A stretch of 64,000 nucleotides of DNA from Rugalucina vietnamica (GCA_964017185.1 OZ024872.1:46896188-46960187); one strand, 5' to 3'; shown: positions 11,794 to 23,036, counted from the stretch's first letter. A program made the numbers and translations. The notes: a model not told the origin generated them from the letters alone.

Positions 11794-11912
11794 GTTGGCT
11801 TCGTGGTAGAGATTCAGACGAGAGGTCCTGGGTTCGATCCCCACTGGCGGCACCGTGTTGTGTCCTTGAGCAAGGCACATTACCTCAAAATAAAACTAAA
11901 CAAAACAACAAA
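11794..11912 (+). mobile_element. tRNA-derived SINE remnant
   Basis: TGGCTTCGTGGTAGAG then GGGTTCGATCCCCACTGG form a tRNA-like head, followed by TGTGTCCTTGAGCAAGGCAC. It is the unit A counterpart of the SINE at 1,060. Confidence 0.5.
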
Positions 11913-12126
11913 TGGATCCATGTAAATCGGTAGCCCCAAGATTCCGCAGTAGCTCAAACCATTTTACTGGTTGTAATGATAATATTGAAACTGGTAAATC
12001 AATTCCGATAACTCCGATTGAGAATATAGACATCCAACTGAAAAATACTTCGGCAAGACTAACAAATGTACACAGTATTCTAGTTAAAAGTATATCCATG
12101 ATCAAAATATTGGATAAAACTGAAGT

Positions 12127-12235
12127 GAAAGTAGGCGATGATCAGGGAAAGAAATTCCCACTCCAAAGACCGAGGGAGGAGGGAAAAACTAAATTAAAAA
12201 TCATGTACTGATACTAAGAAAACACATCGCAAATA
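12127..12235 (-). mobile_element. Penelope-like 3'-end fragment
   Basis: AAGTAGGCGATGATCAGGGA and ATTCCCACTCCAAAGACCGA match the terminal 100 bp of the element's 3' end in minus orientation, diverged. No coding part. Confidence 0.6.
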
Positions 12236-12691
12236 TTGCTTTCAGAATAAGCATTGTTAATAAAAGGCCATCTTGGTTATGTGGGCGTAAAGGTTACTTA
12301 AGCCTCTTCAGTGCCCCTAAAGATTTGGCAACATGGAGCCAAAGAAAATTACTGTAATTTTGCATCTTTCAACAGGGTAGTCGATACAATGACTAGTATA
12401 ATCAAAATTGGGCAAAATATACCAAACTTTGGTAAGCCCTGTCTGCATTTGCAGTTTATGTCTGCAAAAATAATTTATTCACATTAAAAAGAAAATATTG
12501 TCGGGCTATATTACATCGTTGATAAAACGATTTTCATGACATTTATAAGCATAATAAGTCGCAAGTTACCAGATGTGACAAGTTATCAGATGTGACATTT
12601 TACATTATTAGGTGTCTTTATAATTTAGATATTTTCCCTTTAAACTGCAGGTTTTGTATACGGATTGGAATTCAGATTAGTAGCTTTCATT

Positions 12692-12969
12692 TCCATTACG
12701 AAAACTTGCCCATGCAATATACAAAGATTTTTTTAGTTGCAAAAAAAATAAAATTTCACCAGAAAAAAAAATTGATATTTTTAATATTTTTGCTCAAAAC
12801 ATAGACTGTGGGTACACGTTAGAACCGCCTCGGCGAGGCGGTTCTAACGAGTACCCACAATCTATGTTTTGGATAAAAAATAAGAAAAATAGGTATACCC
12901 CTGCATACCCCAGTTTCACTATATAAAAGTGGGGTTTAAGAGGGTATACATTGCACGGACAAGTTTTTC
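12692..12969. mobile_element. Hairpin MITE, family II
   Basis: About 280 bp with inverted ends: GAAAACTTGCCCATGCAAT on the left and, at the right, the complement of GAAAAACTTGTCCGTGCAAT. The core is a strong hairpin (12,795-12,878): GTGGGTACACGTTAGAACCG mirrored across CCTCGGCGAGG. Unit D has the uninterrupted site at about 1,655-1,665 (AGCTTTCACTGGATGATG), so this insertion is private to A. Relatives are at 23,037, 26,131, 47,330, 58,866 and 59,951. Confidence 0.8.
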
Positions 12970-13552
12970 TTAGATGATAAAAAACATTAGGCTGTTTTAA
13001 TGTTACCGAGAAGCCAGGTTTTAGCTTCCATAAGATGGTGAAAAACAGACTGTTTTAGTGTTTGTGAAGCCCGATTAAAACTGCTAATGTTTGTCATCAT
13101 CCAGTGAAAGCTAAAAATCTGAATTTCAATACTTATATTTATATTGTATTTATATTACCAATAAAGTATCAGTCTTTTATTTTACATTACATTTGCATAT
13201 TTCCAGGTTATTTGACATCATTAAATCCGACAACCAAAACGCCCAAAGTTCGACCTTAACGTCATGGCGATACGCGACCGACGTCATGCCAAATGTGCAA
13301 CAACACCGTCACTGGCTGGCATTGATGTCACTCCGGCCATAGGCGAGGCTTACGGTCACGTGACTTCTCAATGGTTTCATCGGGAAATGAATAAAACGAT
13401 TGCCATGAAAATGTGTAAATATATGATTGCGAAACTTCCTTTGCAATTCATGCAAATTATACATGTTCCATTTTTGCTATTATCAGCGTGCTGTGTGCTT
13501 CATTGTTAAGAGATTTTTTAACATAAAGATTATTCGCAAGTAATAAATAGTT

Positions 13553-14020
13553 GAGTCCTGGTTTTTGATTCATCAGGATGTTTATCATGATTTATTTGTT
13601 TGTGATGATTCATTTACTAGTTAGAGATTCACCACGAGGACCGAAGAACTAACTAAATGTTATGAACCACTGCAGAAGCTGAGGGTGAGGTTACGGCCGT
13701 GTAAAATCGATTTAAACCCGCCAGTAACTTTGTGTTACTGATCGTTCCAAGTCGATACTTCTGTGGTGGTTCATTTTGTTTTATGTCTTGGTGTTTAAAA
13801 TATTTTTGTGCTGTTGGCGCCTTATGTATGTTCGCATATTTTTAGTTAAATTAATGTAACTGAGTGGTCACCTATTGGGAAAATAGCTGCTCATTCGGCT
13901 TGCGAAATGTTTTCATGGTATATGTGCCTGATTGTTAGTTTGGTTTTTTCCCACCTCGGTTTTTGGAGTGGGAGTCTTTTTCTGATTGCGCCTTTTCCTG
14001 ATCTTTGCCTACTTGTACTT
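13553..14020 (+). mobile_element. Penelope-like 3' UTR copy, plus orientation
   Basis: Starts GAGTCCTGGTTTTTGATTC and ends at the family 3' terminus CTTTGCCTACTTGTAC followed by a T-run. It covers the 3' UTR only and is 5'-truncated. Well preserved and present only in A; the flanking sequence matches unit D around 2,830. Confidence 0.8.
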
Positions 14021-14117
14021 TTTTTTATATTTTAATCATTTCGAGCTTTGGTAAAGCGCCGCTAAAATGTGCGATTATCTGTTACCTTCTTTGTTGTTAT
14101 GTTAGCTATTTTATCCG

Positions 14118-14320
14118 AGAGCTTGTTAAAAGGTACAAGTAGGCAATGATCAGGAAATGGCGCAATCAGAAAGAAATTTCGACTTCATAAACCGAGGGGT
14201 TGATCCCCGGTGGTCCAAGCAACAGACAAGAAGCTCCGGCCCCAACCAACTTAACTGAATAGCTTTGTGTCGGTGCCATCATAGTGTCTGACGCCCGACC
14301 CACCGGCGTTAAACCAATTT
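14118..14320 (-). mobile_element. Rearranged Penelope-like copy
   Basis: The 3' terminus (GGTACAAGTAGGCAATGATC) at 14,131 runs about 65 bp, then jumps to TTGATCCCCGGTGGTCCAAG and the end of the RT reading frame region (GACGCCCGACCCACCGGCGT). An internal deletion explains the jump. Unit B has the second half at 48,000-48,138. Confidence 0.65.
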
Positions 14321-14653
14321 TAAAATTTTAGGCGTTCTGTAAAACTAACAAAACACATGTATGCAATAGATAAAAAAAATATGTATGTCATCTAGTGTAT
14401 AGCTTTTATCATATAGAAGATAAGGGATTGCGAAGTCTGCCGAGCTAAAATATGCATTCTTCTTGCATATACACCGTATTATGCATAGTAATAGTATGTG
14501 AGCTAATTATACAGTATAGAATGATTTTAAGATAATCCGCAGAAGAACTGGATATGCACTGATTAAAAGGCTTTGACTGGCCCCGCGGTTTCAGAGGAGA
14601 AGATGGACGTCAGAGTAAGCTCAAGTGTGAGCCTTCGACTCAGGTGAGCTAAA

Positions 14654-14743
14654 ATGAGCCTGTGCGTGAGAAAACCAACAATTTGGGATCCGAACAGGTC
14701 TGAAACAAACCAAGCTGTACAGTCACAGAAGCAGGATAGAAGC
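14654..14743 (+). mobile_element. Palindromic MITE family I, half copy
   Basis: Matches the left half of the element at 51,462-51,700 (GAGAAAACCAACAATTTGGG ... GGATAGAAGCTTGA) and stops where unit B continues, so a deletion in A removed the right half and about 100 bp of flank. Confidence 0.75.
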
Positions 14744-15957
14744 TTGATAGCGTTCGGTTCTCCTTGAATTGTCCAATGTTAAAACCTTATTAATATAAAG
14801 CACGTTTTAAAAATCAAACTTTTTTTTTTCGCTATTGAAGTCACGTGATACATTGTCACTAGTATCCACATATGACGGACAATTGTGTCCAATTTTACCT
14901 TTTGCATTTTTATTTGGAACACATATGATGATGTGATGGCCAAATGTTGTTGTTCTTTTGTTCTGTTTCGGCCTTTTAATTGTGCCTTTATATATTTAGC
15001 CGCGTAAGAGGAAATAGCTTATTATTCTGCTCATGTTACCGTATATTCTCTTTGTATCCTTGCTTATTTATAATTTATTTGTTTCCTTGCTGGGAAAGAG
15101 CTAGCCATCTTTCATTTCAAACGCGTTATCAAAAGAGAACGCAATATTCAACAGCAATATCTTTAAAAGTTAAGTCTTAAGATATAATCAAAACAATTAT
15201 TCTGGCGCATTAATTTTTCAAATCGGTCAAGGATTAATTGAGATCTTGGCAATTTAACGAAATGACTTCGTCCGCCATTTTAAATATATAATTAGAAAGC
15301 TATAAAATCAAAAAGAATGAATCAATTTTATATTTTAAAACTAATATGGTGAAATATGGACAAAGTTGATAGTAAACTAATAGTAGAAAACATTAAAACA
15401 AAATTTAACAGAAACGTGTTTTAAATATTGATTACGCATATGTAATTTCGGCTTTCTGACCATTAATATCAAATATGGCTGCCTCCTTACACAGAAATCG
15501 AAGAATATTCAAACCAATATAATTTTCTCAAGTTCTATCCGATTTTAATAAAACTTGTACCATATTGTCAAGTGAGGTGAATTCTATCATTTAAGATGCA
15601 TTGTGTTTAAAGGGGCACCTGGACAATAAAAGGCTGAATTAGGGGTCTTATCTCAGTTTTTGTTTAGACACCAACCTGTCAACATCTCTCGGAGCTCTCC
15701 AATATACAACAGTAGCAATAATCAATTCTGATTGGATATTGCTTCAGAGAACCTGTGAATTTATTGACAGCTCTTATCAGGAGATTAAGTATTACAGGTA
15801 CTCTGATAGGCTTAAGGTTACATGGGCCAGTAGTCAAGCCCCGCCTACTTTAAATCTCAACAGGTAATCCCAGGTAAAAAATCTCTTGCCGGGTGGCATC
15901 AAATGTGCCCCTTTAAACATTTCCTTTCCCTTTAAAATGGTGTTTCGTTGTTATTTT

Positions 15958-16252
15958 TCCACCTTGTGAACGTTCAACGGCGATACTTCTGTTGCCGTTC
16001 CAACTGCTTTATTATTTGGTGTTTATTTTTGTGCTGTTTCCACCTTATGTACGTTTTCATATTTGAAGTAAAGTTTGGGTAACCGAGTGGCCGCTGGGAA
16101 ATAGCTGCTCATTCCGCTTACGATATTTCCTTTTTACCCGTATGTGTACCTGACTGTAAATTGTCGTACTTTTTTCCCATTTCGTTTTTATTTTTTTTTT
16201 TTTTGGAGTGGGAATTTCTTTCTGGTTGTGCCGTTTCCTGATCATTGCAAAC
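15958..16252 (+). mobile_element. Old Penelope-like 3' UTR copy shared by A and B
   Basis: GGCGATACTTCTGTTG ... GGAGTGGGAATTTCTTTCTG ... GCCGTTTCCTGATCATTGC is a diverged 3' UTR in plus orientation. The same copy is at 54,270-54,548 at the same site in B, so it inserted before the A/B duplication. Confidence 0.75.
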
Positions 16253-16913
16253 TTCATTACAGTTGGTTCAAGTCCTGGACATTCTATCCTTACTAATTTA
16301 AAGCGCCTCTAAATTCTGTCAAGTAAACATAAAACATACACGGTCATATCATCTGTAAATGTAACATTTCTGGTGTATTGCCCTGTTCGTGTTGTTTTGA
16401 TACCACCACATCCCGTCTTTCAATACTATGATTTTGACGAGAATTCGCCACGCTATTTGCATGATACAGATCCCAGTTGGAAACAAAAACTTTTTGCGTT
16501 GATGTCTTTTCAGCACGATGGTGCACTGCATGAAGCAAATTTAAATACACTTTGAAAAGCAACACTTTCGTCAACATGAAATTTACACGTTCATATTGGA
16601 TATTTGCACGACAGGGGATATCATTTATAGGAACATTATATCTAGAAATTCACTAATAGATTATATTTTTCGAAAATGAGTATATGGATATATACTGGAT
16701 ATATACTGGTCAAAATGGTTAAGGATCAAACTTTTAAGGATGCATTTTTGGGCAAATCGATAATTAATCAATATTCCATTTATATGGTGGATTAGCAGTT
16801 TTATTGCACTTTCTTATGCCACCAATATTGATATTGTGATTCATCTGACTTAAGCACTGCTGTTCTTTAAACCACACTACCCTAAAAACCAAATGATAAA
16901 AATTCCATAAAAA

Positions 16914-18216
16914 GGTACAAGTAGGCAAATATCAGGAAAAGGCGCAATCAGAAAAACCGAGGTGGGAAAAAACCAAACTAACAATCAGGTACTTATACCA
17001 TGAAACATATCGTAAGCCGAATGAGCAGCTATTTTCCCAATAGGTGGCCACTCAGTTACCTTAACTTAACTAAAACTATGAAAACACACATAAGGCGCCA
17101 ACAGCACAAAATTTTTTTAAACACCAAGACATAAAACAAAAAGAACCACCACAGAAGTATCGCCTTGGAACGATCAGTAACACAAAGTTACTGGCGGGCT
17201 TAAACCGGTTTTAAAGGCGCCTAACCTCACCCTCAGCTTCTGCAGTGGTTCATAACATTTAGTTAGTTCTTCGGTCCTCGTGGTGAATCTCTAACTAGTC
17301 AATGAATCATCAAGAACAAACATATAAATCAAGATAAACATCCTGATGAATCAAAACCCAGGACTCACAGATTGAGTAAGCTGCCCGACGATGGAGATCC
17401 CTGGGCGCCGAATAACCTACTAACTCCGGAGCAAATGAAAAACACCAGTTGGACCCCGTTGGGCCAAGCAACAGACAAGAAGCTCCGGACCCAACCAACT
17501 AAAATGAATAGCTTTAAGTCGGGGCCATCATAGAGTCTGAAGCCCGACCCACCGGCGTGCAATTAAAGAAGGCAGCATAGTTATCAACCATGATTGGGTT
17601 AAAAACTAAGCATGCAGACTGTCGCATAACATTCAAGTTATAACCTATACGTCTGTAACGTGTTATGATTTTTCTAAATTGAAAAGAAAAATCATTAATT
17701 CCTATAAGTTTCTTAAATTTGTAAACCAAGTCACCATAAAATTCAGGTTCCGAAAGGCCCTCACTTAAAAGCGTCTTTAACCCAACATTATATTTGAAAA
17801 TCAATTCATAGTGTCTACGATAAAATTTAGAAAAGGTTTTTCGAAGTTTATGATACCGATAGCCCTGTTGGAGAAGTTTTGCCGTTAAACATTTATATTG
17901 AGCGTTGAAGTCTGTAACATGATTGCAGACTCTAGCAAACCTAATAAGTTGCGAAATGTATACACCATAAGAAGCACACGTCACCATCCAAAAAAGGAAA
18001 ATTTACTATATCAAAATCAAAGTCATCGCGCTTATCATAAATTTTAGAAGAAACAAATCCATTTGCAACAGAAAGATGTAGATCTAAAAAGGGGGCTTCG
18101 GTATCTGAGATGTTGTTTTTGTTCAACTGTAGTTCAGGTGGATAAATTTGATTGACCATACCTTCAAAATAAGGGTTGCCAATGTTCAAAAGTTCATCGA
18201 GGTACCTAGATGTGGA
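16914..18216 (-). mobile_element. Penelope-like element, 1.3 kb 5'-truncated copy
   Basis: Minus orientation; the 3' terminus is at 16,914 (GGTACAAGTAGGCAAATATC) and the truncation is at about 18,216. It holds about 600 bp of 3' UTR and about 235 codons of RT C-terminal sequence. Unit B has the empty site at about 55,200-55,225 (CCATAAAAACTGATTCCATA); the copy sits between the two CCATAAAA motifs, so no long target duplication is needed. The A-run before GGTAC is already present at the target. Confidence 0.85.
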
Positions 18217-18222
18217 TTCCAT
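17520..18222 (-). pseudogene. RT C-terminal fragment, frameshifted (Penelope-like)
   Basis: Two overlapping minus frames (17,514-17,987 and 17,941-18,222) together give the end of an RT. The upstream frame has STSRYLDELLNIGNPYF and APFLDLHLSVANGFVSSK (FLDL is the palm/thumb boundary motif), then KIYDKRDDFDFDIVNFPFLDG. The downstream frame continues with YGVYISQLIRFARVC and KLRKTFSKFYRRHYELISKY to a C-terminus ending SDSMMAPT. A frameshift lies near 17,986. The YxDD catalytic core is lost to 5' truncation except for the adjacent RYLDEL. The family is judged Penelope-like from the FLD-K-YDK-Q-R-R motif spacing; this is inference. Confidence 0.75.
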
Positions 18223-19495
18223 AAAATATCAATTTTGCCAATTCATGAAAACTTTGAAAATTTGCATAACAGTCATCATTTTTAATCATTTCTAAGGTCA
18301 CCCAGCCAAATAAGATTAGAGATTCCATGCCATTTTAAAAGTTTTGCACGAAGTAACTTACACACCATCAATTCTCCATGGGAATTTCATAATTACCACT
18401 TTCATTCTAAGGGTAGTCTGACTTAAAGCCTGGTCTCGTTGAATGCAAAGACTGTTGTTTCGATTCTCAAGTACACAAAGCTTACAAAATGAACAACCTT
18501 GATGATAGCAATGTTTCATTTTAGCAGCAGTTCGAATTCTTCTTGAAATTGCATGTTTTAAGTTTGATCCCTAACTTTATTTGTCCAGTATAGATGAACT
18601 ATACGGCGTTCATTGGAACCATTTCTTAAAGACATCGAGCACAATCTTATCTATTGACTAACCGTATAATTTTCTGCACAAAAAGATGATACAAATGTCG
18701 ACATTCCAGACGCATATTAAAAGGCATCCTTTATTTGATCACATTTATTTTGGAGTGCATTGACTTCTTTCTGATTTATGTCATTATTCAATATACTGAC
18801 GGACCATTTTATATGTAATGTATGTTTTACAAGGCCATTAAAACCTGTTCCAATTCGCGTTTTCGTAGGTTAAATTGGTTGGAAGATTAAAAGATTTAAA
18901 GCGAGCCTGACGCTTATTTTCGTATCAAATGTCCTACGTGGCACATAAGCAAGTTGATTTCAATGCAGAAGTCAACAAAGTACCTTGAACAAAGACCTGG
19001 GTTTGGGTAAACTTTAACCAAAATCACGACAAGTAATATTTTCTACAATCAACAAATAAACGAGATTGTCGCTCTTTCACAAATGGTTGTCATACAAAAA
19101 CTTAGAGTGAAGCGACTTAATTGAATTTCAAAGATACCCAAGTATTACAATCAGTACTGTTACTGACATGAAAGTATACAATGAGCATCTGTAGTTACTC
19201 AAGACCTTTTTTATTAAAATTCATTTTTAAGGAATTACTTTTGTTTTCACAGTTTATCAAATTGGATTGCAAGGATTTATTTGTCATTTTCTCAGGAAAA
19301 CATAACTTCGTGTCTTTCTTATTTTCAAAACCGGAGATTAGATTCACGATTTGTCTTAGGCACTATCTGCAATTCAATCCGCAACAGCAGATATTGGTAA
19401 TATTCCGGGGGGAATATGCAAATGCAGTCACTTTATCAAGTTTGGATTAGATGCTGAAATACAACATTTATCAATTTGCTTGTTCAAAAAAAAAA

Positions 19496-20471
19496 GGTAC
19501 ATGTAGGCAAAAATCAGGAAAAGGCGCAACCAGCAAAAGATTCCCACTCCAAAAACCCGAGGTGGGAAAAAAACTAACAATCAGGTACCTATACCATGAA
19601 AACATTTCGTAAGCCGAATGAGCAGCTACTTTCCCAATAGGTGGCCAATCAGTTACCTTAACTTAACTAAAATATGATAACATACATAAGGCGCCAACAG
19701 CACAAAAATATTAAACACCAAGACATAAAACAAAAAGAACCACCACAGAAGTATCGACTTGGAACGATCAGTAACAAAAAGTTACTGGCGGGCTTAAATC
19801 GATTTTACACGGCCGTAACCTCAGCCTCAGCTTCTGCAGTGGTTCATAACATTTAGTTACTTCGGTCTTCGTGGTGAATCTCTAACTAGTCAATGAATCA
19901 TCAAGAACAAACAAATAAATCATGATTAACATCCTGATGAATCAAAAACCAGGACTCACAGATTGAGTAAGCTGCCCGACGATGGAGATCCCTGGGCGCC
20001 GAATAACTTACTAACTCCGGAGCAAAAGATAAACATCAGTTGGACCCCGGTGGGCCAAGCAACAGACAAGAAGCTCCGGCCCCAACCAACTAAAATGAAT
20101 AGCTTTAAGTCGGTGCCATCATAGAGTCTGACACCCGACCCATCGGCGTGCAATTAAAGAAGGCAGCATAGTTATCAACCGTGATTGGGTTAAAAACTAA
20201 GCATGCAGACTGTCGCATAACATTCAAGTTATAACCTATACGTCTGTAACGTATTATGATTTTTCTAAACTGAAAAGAAAAATCATTACTCCCTATAAGT
20301 TTCTTGAATTTGTAAACCAAGTCACCATAAAATTCTGGTTCCGAAAGGCCCTCATTTAAAAGCGTCTTTAATCCAACATTATATTTGGAAATCAATTCAT
20401 AGTGTCTACGATAAAATTTAGAAAAGGTTTTTCGAAGTTTATGATACCGATAGCCCTGTTGGAGAAGTTTG
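19496..20471 (-). mobile_element. Penelope-like element, ~1 kb copy with complex 5' junction
   Basis: The 3' terminus is at 19,496 (GGTACATGTAGGCAAAAATC) after an A-run longer than at the empty site in B (about 57,398, CTTGTTCAAAGGCTGC). It contains the 3' UTR and about 122 codons of RT C-terminus (minus, 20,105-20,474, ending SDSMMAPT). At the 5' side the target TTGCTTGTTCAAAGGCTG is repeated (about 20,483-20,500), followed by a small piece of the element's 3' tip in the opposite orientation. Confidence 0.8.
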
Positions 20472-20499
20472 GCTGCTTTATATTGCTTGTTCAAAGGCT

Positions 20500-20525
20500 G
20501 ATCGTTGCCTACTTGTACCTTTTTG
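20500..20525 (+). mobile_element. Mini 3'-tip fragment, opposite orientation
   Basis: GATCGTTGCCTACTTGTACC followed by T-run is the element's last ~25 bp in plus orientation, directly after the duplicated target of the neighbouring minus copy. Unit B lacks it. Confidence 0.7.
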
Positions 20526-21234
20526 TAACTTCACCTTTTTAAAGTATAAGCCAAGCAGGCATTTATGATATTAAAAAAATCATTCTTCAGCCTGTTCACT
20601 TGGGTAATTATCGTTTTCGACAGTTGTCTTTGGCACTTGATTCAGAAGAAAAGAATTCCGTTCATCGAGACATAAACTGGCATTTGTCATATAACAGTTT
20701 ATATTAAAGGTTGTACAGCTTACTGTTTTAATTTTTCTGAACTCCAGAAAAATCAACTATTATTGCATATATTTCCTAAACTCGATAAAAGAATGAAGTT
20801 CCCAAAAGTAATGTTCAGTGTGAATGTCGTTGTTAGCTTTGTTTAATATTTATAAGAAGGGAGTTACAATCGTAGTATTAACTTCCTCTATATTTGGCGA
20901 TCACTGTTCTATTTTTGTATTCGCGTGACTCCGTGATGGTCGGTAATGAAAAGTTTTGGCCGTGCCGTGCCTGTCATGACAATATGTGTTATGTGTCCCA
21001 ACAAATAAGAATTATATCTTTTTTTCTATGCATAGGTTAAGCTATGTTGATGTTCAAACTTTAAAAGTGTAAACGAAACAGTTACTATTATACTGGCCCG
21101 GCAAACCGGGTGTGGCAAACTCGTCATGGTCACAGCTTTCACACCTGATCGTTAATTTTTCTGATGTCTCGATATCAAATCATCACGTGACCGAGCTGTA
21201 TATAATTATTGATTCCCATTTCTGATTGAAAAAA

Positions 21235-21811
21235 GGTACAAGTAGGCAAAGATCAGGAAAAGGCGCAATCAGAAAAAGATTCCCACTCCAAAAACCGAGG
21301 TGGGAAAAAACCAAACTAACAACCAGGTACTTATACCATGAAACATATCGTAAGCCGAATGAGCAGCTATTTTCCCAATAGGTGGCCACTCAGTTACCTT
21401 AACTTAACTAAAAATATGAAAACATACATAAGGCGCCAACAGCACAAAAAAAATTTTATACACCAAAACATAAAACAAAAAGAACCACCACAGAAGTATC
21501 GACTTGGAACGATCAGTAACACAAAGTTACTGGCGGGCTTAAACCGGTTTTACATGGCCATAACCTCACCCTCAGCTTCTGCAGTGGTTCATAACATTTA
21601 GTTAGTTATTCGGTCCTCGTGGTGAATCTCTAACTAGTCAATGAATCATCAAGAACAAACAAATTAATCATGATAAACATCCTGATGAATCAAAAACCAG
21701 GACTCACAGACTGAGTAAGCTGCCCGACGATGGAGATCCCTGGGCGCCGAATAACCTACTAACTCCGGAGCAAAAGAAAAACACCAGTTGGACCCCGGTG
21801 GGCCAAGCAAC
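21235..21811 (-). mobile_element. Penelope-like copy nested in the TTAA element
   Basis: The 3' terminus GGTACAAGTAGGCAAAGATC follows an A-run at 21,235; 5'-truncated at about 21,811 within the 3' UTR just before the RT stop. A sense frame (minus 21,664-21,897) and an antisense frame (plus 21,338-21,601) are both open, as in other copies. Confidence 0.85.
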
Positions 21812-21942
21812 ATTGGGCCCGGTGAAACATTGTTAACAAGCGTAAAAAAATGGTTTCTTTGCGTAACTGACAGAAGAAAATTCAATGAACTTTGCAAAAT
21901 ATACTACAGTATTTCATTATAAAAAAAATAAAGCAATAGTAA

Positions 21943-21952
21943 CAATAATAAT

Positions 21953-21984
<32 letters not shown>
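21943..21984. repeat. TAA microsatellite
   Basis: Uninterrupted TAA/ATA triplets near the right end of the TTAA element. Confidence 0.95.
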
Positions 21985-21985
<1 letters not shown>

Positions 21986-22119
21986 TTTTGATCTTCTTTT
22001 CAAAGGAGTAAGACGTACAACCTTTAAAGGCCACATAATTGTCAGTCGCTGTCATAGATTTCTTTGTTCTTCATAGGTGGATTTTCAAAATGTTTTACTT
22101 GGTGCAGTTCTTATTATTT

Positions 22120-22260
22120 TACGGTTTGGTATTGAAATTTGGAGCCTTTTGCATCTTATGAATGTGTTCATATCTTATGAATGCGTTCATATGTTTAGTT
22201 AAAACCGTGTAACTGAGAGGCAACCTATTCGGAAATAGCTTCTCACTCTGCGTTTTGTAC
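22120..22260 (+). mobile_element. Old Penelope-like 3' UTR fragment
   Basis: GTTCATATGTTTAGTTAA, TAACTGAGAGGCAACCTATT and GGAAATAGCTTCTCACTCTG are a diverged version of the family 3' UTR. The same fragment is at 57,990-58,125 in B and 8,214-8,277 in D, so it predates the triplication. Confidence 0.55.
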
Positions 22261-22650
22261 AACATCCCGACCTTAAGACAAGTTAAGATTGTGTTTCGGT
22301 CTGATGAAGAATTTAGATCTGAAAACGAATAAAACTAATAGCATTTGCATATTTTTGTCTAAACTGCATAAGATTAACTCTCTAGGGGATTTGGAGAAAG
22401 ACATCTTTCAACGTTCATTGCTCACCTTAAAACTACAGTAATATTTACAACGTCTATGATTTAAAAAAGCATTTGTCTCCATAAGATTATTGCATGATCA
22501 TTTCTATAAAGGACTCTAAAATATCTTGGAGTATATTTTCTTTGTTTAGGGAACAATACGAAAAAGTGGCATTTGAAATCTGATATGCTTATGTCAAAGT
22601 CAAACAAAATAAACAAATGGTTAACAAGCATAAGCTATCTGTTTACGGTT

Positions 22651-22863
22651 TTAATCCATCATGCGGATTTCCCTTGTCGACAATGTTAACTCTGAATTGT
22701 CTCTGGGTCCATCGGGGTTTAAATAGTTTTTCTCTCGCTTTGGTATTTCAAAGTCGGCGTTGCTGTTTGATCCTCTGTTCTTCGTTATCACAGTGCTTAT
22801 CCATGTGTGATATTCTTTGCTGGTTCTTGAAGCAGCCAGGAACGAACTTGTCATTTTTGTCAA
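22651..22863 (-). other. Unidentified open frame conserved with unit B
   Basis: A minus frame of 70 codons beginning MTKMTSSFLAASRTSKEY. In another frame the same DNA reads PGCFKNQQRISHMDKHCDN, and unit B (about 58,530-58,735) reads PGWFKNQHRISHMNKHCDD at the equivalent place. The two copies keep this text but are interrupted downstream. I do not recognise a domain. It could be a decayed exon or transposon protein, or simply conserved repeat sequence. Confidence 0.3.
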
Positions 22864-22962
22864 ATCACAACATCATTCTAAGGCTAGGACATGAGCCTCG
22901 TTAAATCGATGACCATCTTGTTGGGAAAGACAATGGCCTGTTGCTCTCTATGCCTGTTGGTA

Positions 22963-22988
22963 TTTTTTTTTTTTTTTTTTTGGGGGGG
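22963..22988. repeat. Poly(T)-poly(G) tract
   Basis: Run of T followed by a run of G. Confidence 0.9.
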
Positions 22989-23036
22989 GAGGTATTTTGT
23001 GTTTTCCTTTCTATCCCATCTGTTTATGCTGGACCA

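Larger units (their letters stand above)
20708..22023. mobile_element. TTAA-flanked DNA element with nested Penelope-like copy
   Basis: Ends are inverted: AGGTTGTACAGCTTACT at the left and the complement AGTAAGACGTACAACCT at the right (15 of 17 match). TTAA flanks both sides (20,704-20,707 and 22,024-22,027), while unit B has one TTAA at the empty site (57,892-57,895, ATATTAAAGGCC). Without the nested retroelement (21,235-21,811) it is about 740 bp and noncoding, with a TAA microsatellite near its right end. TTAA duplication fits piggyBac-type transposition; the transposase is absent. Confidence 0.85.

Noticed and set aside
16914-18216. Hammerhead ribozyme in the Penelope-like 3' region, as known for some of these elements
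   Set aside because: CTGATGA occurs only on the antisense strand (CATCCTGATGAATC) with no GAAA partner or stems at the right spacing; the sense strand has no CTGANGA core.
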